Source: Paulinella micropora | Lineage: Eukaryota; Cercozoa; Imbricatea; Euglyphida | NCBI GenBank assembly: GCA_009731375.1 | Contig: BJOX01000099.1 | Span: 10,865 to 60,668, forward strand | Length of the DNA stretch: 49,804 bases | Reading direction: 5' to 3' | Part shown: positions 20,891 to 49,804 of the stretch, piece by piece | Layout of the letters: each line of letters begins with the position of its first letter | Position numbering within the stretch: position 1 is the first letter of the stretch | Position numbers and translations under genes: made by a program | The notes under the pieces: generated by a model | The model's input: only the letters and a program-made list of their open reading frames with translations | What the model was told of the DNA's origin: nothing | Database searches by the model: none

Positions 20891-21569
20891 CAGATAGCAT
20901 GCAGATACAGATCTCACTGGTCGGCGAATGTTTTATGTTATGTGTTGTGTTATGTGTTTTGTTATGTTATGTTACGTTATGTTATGAACGGTCATGTTAT
21001 GGTTTGTTTTGTTATGTTATAATATGTTATGTTATGCTAAGTTATGTTATGTTATGTTAAGTTATGTTAAGATTGGACATATAGGACTTAGGACACGCAG
21101 TGGGCGCATATGTCATGTATGTAATGTATGTCATGTATGTTATGCATATAATGTGTGTATTCCGTACCTTACTGGTCGGCCTAGCTTAGGCATATTGATA
21201 GCACGACACATAGATTATGTAATGTATGTACATGTATGTAATATGTGTGTTGCATGTCATGCGTGTCATGTATGTCATGTGTGTCATGTGTGTCATGTGT
21301 GTCATGTGTGTGTGTATTGTATACCTCACTGGTCGTCCCAGTCTGGGCATATTAGGACGGTACGTAGCTCATGTGTGTCATGTGTGTGTATTTAAGACCT
21401 GACTGGTCGTCCAGCCTGGGCATATTAGCACGGTACGTAGCTCATGTGTGTCATGTGTGTGTAGTATATACAGTATACCTGACTGGTCGTCCCAGTCTGG
21501 GCATGTTGGCACGGTACGCAGCGGGCGCCGACGCCGCGTCACGACTCCGTACAGCAGGAGTACGTGCGG
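20601..21569 (-). repeat. Array of eight partial copies of one exon end, spaced by microsatellites
   Basis: A unit of about 45 bp recurs near 20601, 20735, 20898 (partial), 21070 (partial), 21164, 21319, 21394 and 21474, with GATA, GTTAT or TGTCA repeats between copies. On the minus strand most copies encode R-x-NMP-(R/K)-LGRPVR and end in AG|GTATAC or a similar donor. Codons vary mainly at third positions (Leu CTG/CTA/CTT, Gly GGA/GGC, Val GTC/GTA/GTG, Pro CCC/CCT). Two copies deviate: 21394 has a 1-bp deletion and 20601 ends RPGRHSK. Confidence 0.75.
21479..21569 (-). CDS. DH-PH-FYVE gene, probable exon 14
   Basis: The longest copy of the array above. Acceptor TATATGTATAG, donor CAG|GTATAC. 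It reads ARTPAVRSRDAASAPAAYRA and then NMPRLGRPV, ending with two bases of a codon that exon 15 completes as Ser. It needs one carried base at its 5' side, whereas exon 13 ends in phase 0, so one exon between them has not been found. Confidence 0.45.
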
Positions 21570-21579
21570 CTATACATAT

Positions 21580-21596
21580 ATATATATATATGTAAT

Positions 21597-21627
<31 letters not shown>

Positions 21628-21640
21628 GGAGGGGTGCACA
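21580..21640. repeat. (AT)n tract
   Basis: Imperfect TA dinucleotide repeats. Confidence 0.85.
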
Positions 21641-21689
21641 GTATGGCACCCCACGGGAAGAGGAGGTGGTTGGGCCTCTTCCCACTGGT

Positions 21690-21865
21690 TTCGAGGCTAT
21701 GTCGTTGTGTTGGCTCCGAGGCTATGTTGTTGTGTTGGTTCCGAGGCTATGTAGTTGTGTTGGTTCCGAGGCTCTGTTGTTGTGTGGGTTCCGAGGCTAT
21801 GTCGATGTGGGTTCCGAGGCTATGTTGTTGTGTTGGTTCCGAGGCCATGTCGTTGTGTTGTTTTT
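21690..21865. repeat. 25-bp minisatellite, seven units
   Basis: The unit TCCGAGGCTATGTTGTTGTG plus TTGGT is repeated seven times with point changes and one shorter unit. Confidence 0.85.
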
Positions 21866-22235
21866 TATAAGACATACACCACGTGGGATCAAAGGGGTAT
21901 TTACATTCCGCGATCTAGGGGTGGTGACGGGTTTCGAGGCGTCCCAGATACTTACCACAAAACGTCCTCATGCGCTGGCAGACCGCATGAAATGTCTGCT
22001 ACCCCTGTGAGTACCTCCATGCGGGACCTACCCAGTCTCGTGGAGCTCTCACGCGGGGAGATCAATCATTTGTAGTTGATTTCCTGCAAGGTACCCGACA
22101 CTGTGCGGGTAGTAGGGACTTCCTTTTGGGGCCTTCTATGCAGGATGGTTAGAGTCACTCTTCCCTCCCCAACATACTCACTGTAGTCCCTGTTGGGTCG
22201 AGGGATGGAGGCGCATGGCCCTCGGGCTCAGCCAT
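21866..22235. other. Complex sequence, not identified
   Basis: About 370 bp of non-repetitive, GC-moderate DNA within the probable intron between exons 13 and 14. No coding frame, RNA gene or known element was recognised. It could be a fragment of a mobile element. Confidence 0.4.
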
Positions 22236-22239
22236 GACA

Positions 22240-22242
22240 GAT

Positions 22243-22307
<65 letters not shown>

Positions 22308-22322
22308 TGTATATATATATAT

Positions 22323-22386
<64 letters not shown>

Positions 22387-22469
22387 TGTATGTATGTTAA
22401 AGAGAACTGTATCTCGCGTGTCGGAGGCTGCAGGCATGTATGTATGTATATATATGTATGTATATATGC

Positions 22470-22507
<38 letters not shown>

Positions 22508-22538
22508 ATGTATATGTATGTATGTATATGTATGTATG

Positions 22539-22570
<32 letters not shown>

Positions 22571-22736
22571 TGTATGTATATATATATATATATGTATATA
22601 TGTATATATGTATGTATGTATGTGTGTATGTATTTGGAATATATTCGTAGCAGTAGAGAGTTTATGTAAACACAAAGATGTACAGTGTTTATGTTACCGT
22701 GTGAGGTATATATATATATACATATATATATATGTG

Positions 22737-22785
<49 letters not shown>

Positions 22786-23040
22786 ATGTATGTATGTATA
22801 TTTATGTATGTATGTATGTATGTATGCATGTATGTATGTATGTATGTATGTACATATGTATGCATGTATGTATGTATGTATGTATGTATGTACGTATGTA
22901 TGTATGTATGTATGTATGTATATATGTATGTATGTATGTATGCATGTATGTATGTATGCATGTATGTATGTATGTATGTACGTATGTATGTATGTATGCA
23001 TGTATGTATGTATATATGTATGTCTGTCATACATAAACTA
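22240..23040. repeat. (AT)n and (GTAT)n microsatellites
   Basis: Nearly continuous TA, TATG and GTGT repeats. A 43-bp island near 22397-22440 resembles exon 13 (minus strand GCAGCCTCCGACACGCGAG), but its donor GT is replaced by AT. Confidence 0.9.
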
Positions 23041-23043
23041 TAC

Positions 23044-33445
<10,402 letters not shown>

Positions 33446-33864
33446 AGTGGGCGTGCTAGTGGAGGACACCCTGCAGTTGTGTCAGACAGTCCAGATTTCC
33501 CCCGTCAGCGGTCCCGCTCGGGGTGGCCCCCGGAACCAAAGGAATCCCGGGGCTTTTCTCTCGAATCAATGGCGAGGCGGACTGTCCCATTTTTCGAGTC
33601 GTTTGTTGGTCCCTAAAGCTCCGAAAAGGACATTCTCTTTCTTGTAATATTGATTATCCTCTTTTTGTAGTATTGTCACTTTAAAAATAAGCAGAACTAG
33701 AGCAGATAGCAGAAGTACACATAAGAACAAGGAGACTAAACTAAACAGGGTTTAACTGATGATCTAGTCAACGCACAGGCAGGCACCTCCCCACACACTC
33801 AAACAAGTAAGTACTCACACATAAACACAACAAGATACACACAAAAAATTTGTGTTTGATAGTC

Positions 33865-33926
33865 TGAGAGTAGAGTGAGTGAGTGAGTAAGTGAGTGAGT
33901 GAGTGAGTTGTGAGTGAGTGAGTTGT

Positions 33927-34013
<87 letters not shown>

Positions 34014-34230
34014 TGAGTGAGTGAGTTGTGTGTGTGTGAGAGAGAGAGAAAGAGAGAGAGAGAGAGGGGTGTATGTGTGTGTGGGGGGGAAATGAGAGAG
34101 ATAGTGTCTATCTGTCTGTCTGTCTATCTGTCTGTCTGTCTATCTGTGTGTGTGTGTGTGTGTGTGTGCGTGCGTGTGTGTTTGTGTGTGTGCGTGCGTG
34201 TGTGTGTATGTGTGTGTGTGTGAGAGAGAG
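33865..34230. repeat. GTGA, GT, GA and CTGT microsatellites
   Basis: Mixed dinucleotide and tetranucleotide repeats. Confidence 0.85.
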
Positions 34231-34589
34231 AGTATGACTTAGATAAAGGTATGACTTAATAGCTATACTTTTCACGTGGACGTTCCCTGAGTCCAATGTA
34301 AAATTGTTCTCTCAATAAAAACGAAGAAGAAGAAAAAGAAGAAGAAGAAGAACTTCAGACTTTGTCAGTTCAACTCCAACTGAATCCAAGATTATTTTCT
34401 TATACGGGAGTCATCCTCGTTAAATTTCACCTTTTAATACGGTGCGATTTGCGATGTTTTTCAAACTCCCGTGATTGTGACTGTATCGACCAAAAAGCGA
34501 TCTACTTTGTCAACTTGGCAAGTATTTCGATTTTTGGTCACTTGATACAGTAGTTCAATCTAAAACAAATCCAAGCCAAGCCAAGCCAA

Positions 34590-34804
34590 GAAGAAGAAGA
34601 AGAAGAAGAAGAAGAAGAAGAAGAAGAAGAAGAAGAAGAAGAAGAAGAAGAAGAAGAAGAAGAAGAAGAAGAAGAAGGAGAGAGAGAGAGAGAGGAAGAG
34701 GAAGAGAAAGAGGAAGAGGAAGAGAGAGAGAGAGGAAGAGAGAGAGAGAGGGAGAGAGAGAGATAGAGAGAGAGAGAAGAGAAAGAAAGAGACAGACGAG
34801 AGAG

Positions 34805-34850
<46 letters not shown>

Positions 34851-35720
34851 GAAGAGGGAGAGAAAGAGGAAGAGGAAGAGAGAGAGAGATGAGAGAGAGA
34901 GAAAGAGGAAGAGAAAGAAAGAGAGAGAGAGACAGAGAGAGAGAGATCGAGAGAAAGAGGAAGAGAAAGAAAGAGAGATCGAGAGAGAGAGAGAGAGAGA
35001 GAGAGATCGAGAGGAAGAGGCAGAGAAAGAGAGAGAGAGAGAGGGGGGGGGGGGGGGGGAANNNNNNNNNNNNNNNNNNNNNNNNNNNNNNNNNNNNNNN
35101 NNNNNNNNNNNNNNNNNNNNNNNNNNNNNNNNNNNNNNNNNNNNNNNNNNNNNNNNNNNNNNNNNNNNNNNNNNNNNNNNNNNNNNNNNNNNNNNNNNNN
35201 NNNNNNNNNNNNNNNNNNNNNNNNNNNNNNNNNNNNNNNNNNNNNNNNNNNNNNNNNNNNNNNNNNNNNNNNNNNNNNNNNNNNNNNNNNNNNNNNNNNN
35301 NNNNNNNNNNNNNNNNNNNNNNNNNNNNNNNNNNNNNNNNNNNNNNNNNNNNNNNNNNNNNNNNNNNNNNNNNNNNNNNNNNNNNNNNNNNNNNNNNNNN
35401 NNNNNNNNNNNNNNNNNNNNNNNNNNNNNNNNNNNNNNNNNNNNNNNNNNNNNNNNNNNNNNNNNNNNNNNNNNNNNNNNNNNNNNNNNNNNNNNNNNNN
35501 NNNNNNNAGGGGGAGGAAGAGAAAGAAAGAGAGAGAAAGAGATTGAGAGAGAGAGAGAGCGAGAGAGAGAGAGCAAGAGAGAGAGAGAGAGAGGAACAGA
35601 GAGAGAGAGAGAGAGAGAGAGGGGAAAAGAAAGAGAAAGAGGGAGAGCGAGAAAGAGAAAGAGGGAGAGAGAGAGAGAGCGAGAGAGAGAGAGAGAGAGA
35701 AAGGAAGAGAGAGAGAGAGA
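34590..35720. repeat. (GAA)n, (GA)n, poly-G and a 446-base gap
   Basis: GAA then GA-rich repeat, G-run at 35043-35059, N from 35062 to 35507, GA-rich again. Confidence 0.9.
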
Positions 35721-35721
35721 A

Positions 35722-35900
35722 TGCACCAGACAGTAGTTCAGGATGTACATGTCACAAGACAAACAATACAATACATTCTCTTCCCTAGTGCAGCAGAGTA
35801 GTTCAGGACAATACAATACATTCTCTCTTTCCTAGTGCACCGGAGCAGTTCAGCATGTACAACGCACAGTCGTGCACACCAGACAATCTGTTGAGGATGT
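35722..35900 (-). repeat. Three tandem degenerate copies of a coding-like unit
   Basis: GTAGTTCAGGA with CAATACAATACATTCTC and CCTAGTGCA recur about every 60 bp. On the minus strand the units read LNYSAALGKRMYCIV and LNCSGALGKRECIVL, similar to the exon echoes elsewhere. No complete exon was defined. Confidence 0.5.
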
Positions 35901-35930
35901 AAATGGCACAATAATTTAAGGCGATCCAAG

Positions 35931-35937
<7 letters not shown>

Positions 35938-36020
<83 letters not shown>

Positions 36021-36094
36021 GATAAGAAATATGTTCAATGTGTGTGTCCAGAGGCCGCTCTGTAGGTCTCATGTCCACTCAGGTAACCTCTCGC

Positions 36095-36151
<57 letters not shown>

Positions 36152-36170
36152 ATAGATAGATGGATAGATG

Positions 36171-36207
<37 letters not shown>

Positions 36208-36228
36208 GTAGATAGATAGATAGGCAGG

Positions 36229-36275
<47 letters not shown>

Positions 36276-36310
36276 ATAGTTAGATAAATAGATAGATAAA
36301 TAGATAGAGT
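35938..36310. repeat. (GA)n and (GATA)n microsatellites
   Basis: GA repeats to 36015, a 75-bp unique island, then GATA with variants. Confidence 0.9.
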
Positions 36311-36522
36311 GGTGAGCAACGCGCATGATTATGGATATAGATCTGGATCAGGACAAAACTTATCTCTTTATGTATGACTTATTTTGTTTATGTTGACATG
36401 TACGAACAGCGATAAAGTTCACACATTGCGCAGGCAAAACACACGCACGTACACACATAGCAAAACAGCAGCAACAGCAAAGCTCACAGGCAGGATTGGT
36501 TAAGTCCACACGCATTGCGCAG

Positions 36523-49624
<13,102 letters not shown>

Positions 49625-49682
49625 GTGCGTAGCTAATATCTATACATGTTCAAAAGCGAGAGCAATCAACCTTGGTTGTTGT

Positions 49683-49804
<122 letters not shown>

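Larger units (their letters stand above)
33446..36522. promoter_or_regulatory. Divergent spacer between the two large genes
   Basis: The DH-PH-FYVE gene leaves to the left and the DEP gene to the right, so promoters for both may lie here. About 33446-33840 and 34240-34580 are unique. The rest is GA, GT, GAA and GATA repeat with a 446-base gap (35062-35507). No core promoter motif can be called. Confidence 0.45.

Noticed and set aside
22397-22440. An extra exon linking exons 13 and 14
   Set aside because: It resembles exon 13, but its donor GT is AT, and use of a later GT (GTTCTC) gives the wrong phase.

Overview
This is nuclear DNA from a microbial eukaryote, probably a protist. The genes have many short introns with GT-AG borders. 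The recognisable proteins are a DH-PH-FYVE exchange factor and a two-DEP-domain protein, and one complete but decayed LTR retrotransposon is present. I cannot name the species. The window is extremely rich in microsatellites and carries ten runs of N, most of them next to homopolymers or simple repeats, so copy numbers and spacing should be read cautiously.

Layout. 1-760: remnants of minus-strand coding sequence running off the left edge. 771-3640: AT-rich DNA and trinucleotide repeats. 3650-3788: a minus-strand terminal exon with a ubiquitin-binding-type zinc finger. 5972-7999: three plus-strand exons that splice into a NUMOD1/IENR1-like DNA-binding domain, with a TRIM-like element inside the first intron. 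9584-19073: a degenerate Ty1/copia element on the minus strand. It has both LTRs, an outsized Gag with CCCH fingers, and a fold-back MITE inside its 5' LTR.

19800-33445: a large minus-strand gene for a RhoGEF (DH), PH and FYVE protein with a long disordered tail. Thirteen exons were rebuilt and 2 to 13 are joined by matching splice phase; two more probable 3' exons follow. 33446-36500 is a repeat-filled divergent spacer. 36523 to beyond the right edge: a plus-strand gene with a helical MIT-like start, a disordered middle, two DEP domains and further exons; its reading frame is also consistent across the exon joins.

Two features run through both large genes. First, most introns are made mainly of one or a few microsatellites or minisatellites, and the splice donor or acceptor often merges into the repeat unit. 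Second, many exons have partial copies ('echoes') repeated in the adjoining intron and separated by microsatellite. In several echo sets the copies differ mainly at synonymous third positions or by in-frame indels, so they look like sequence that evolved under protein constraint. This pattern is the most unusual thing in the window.
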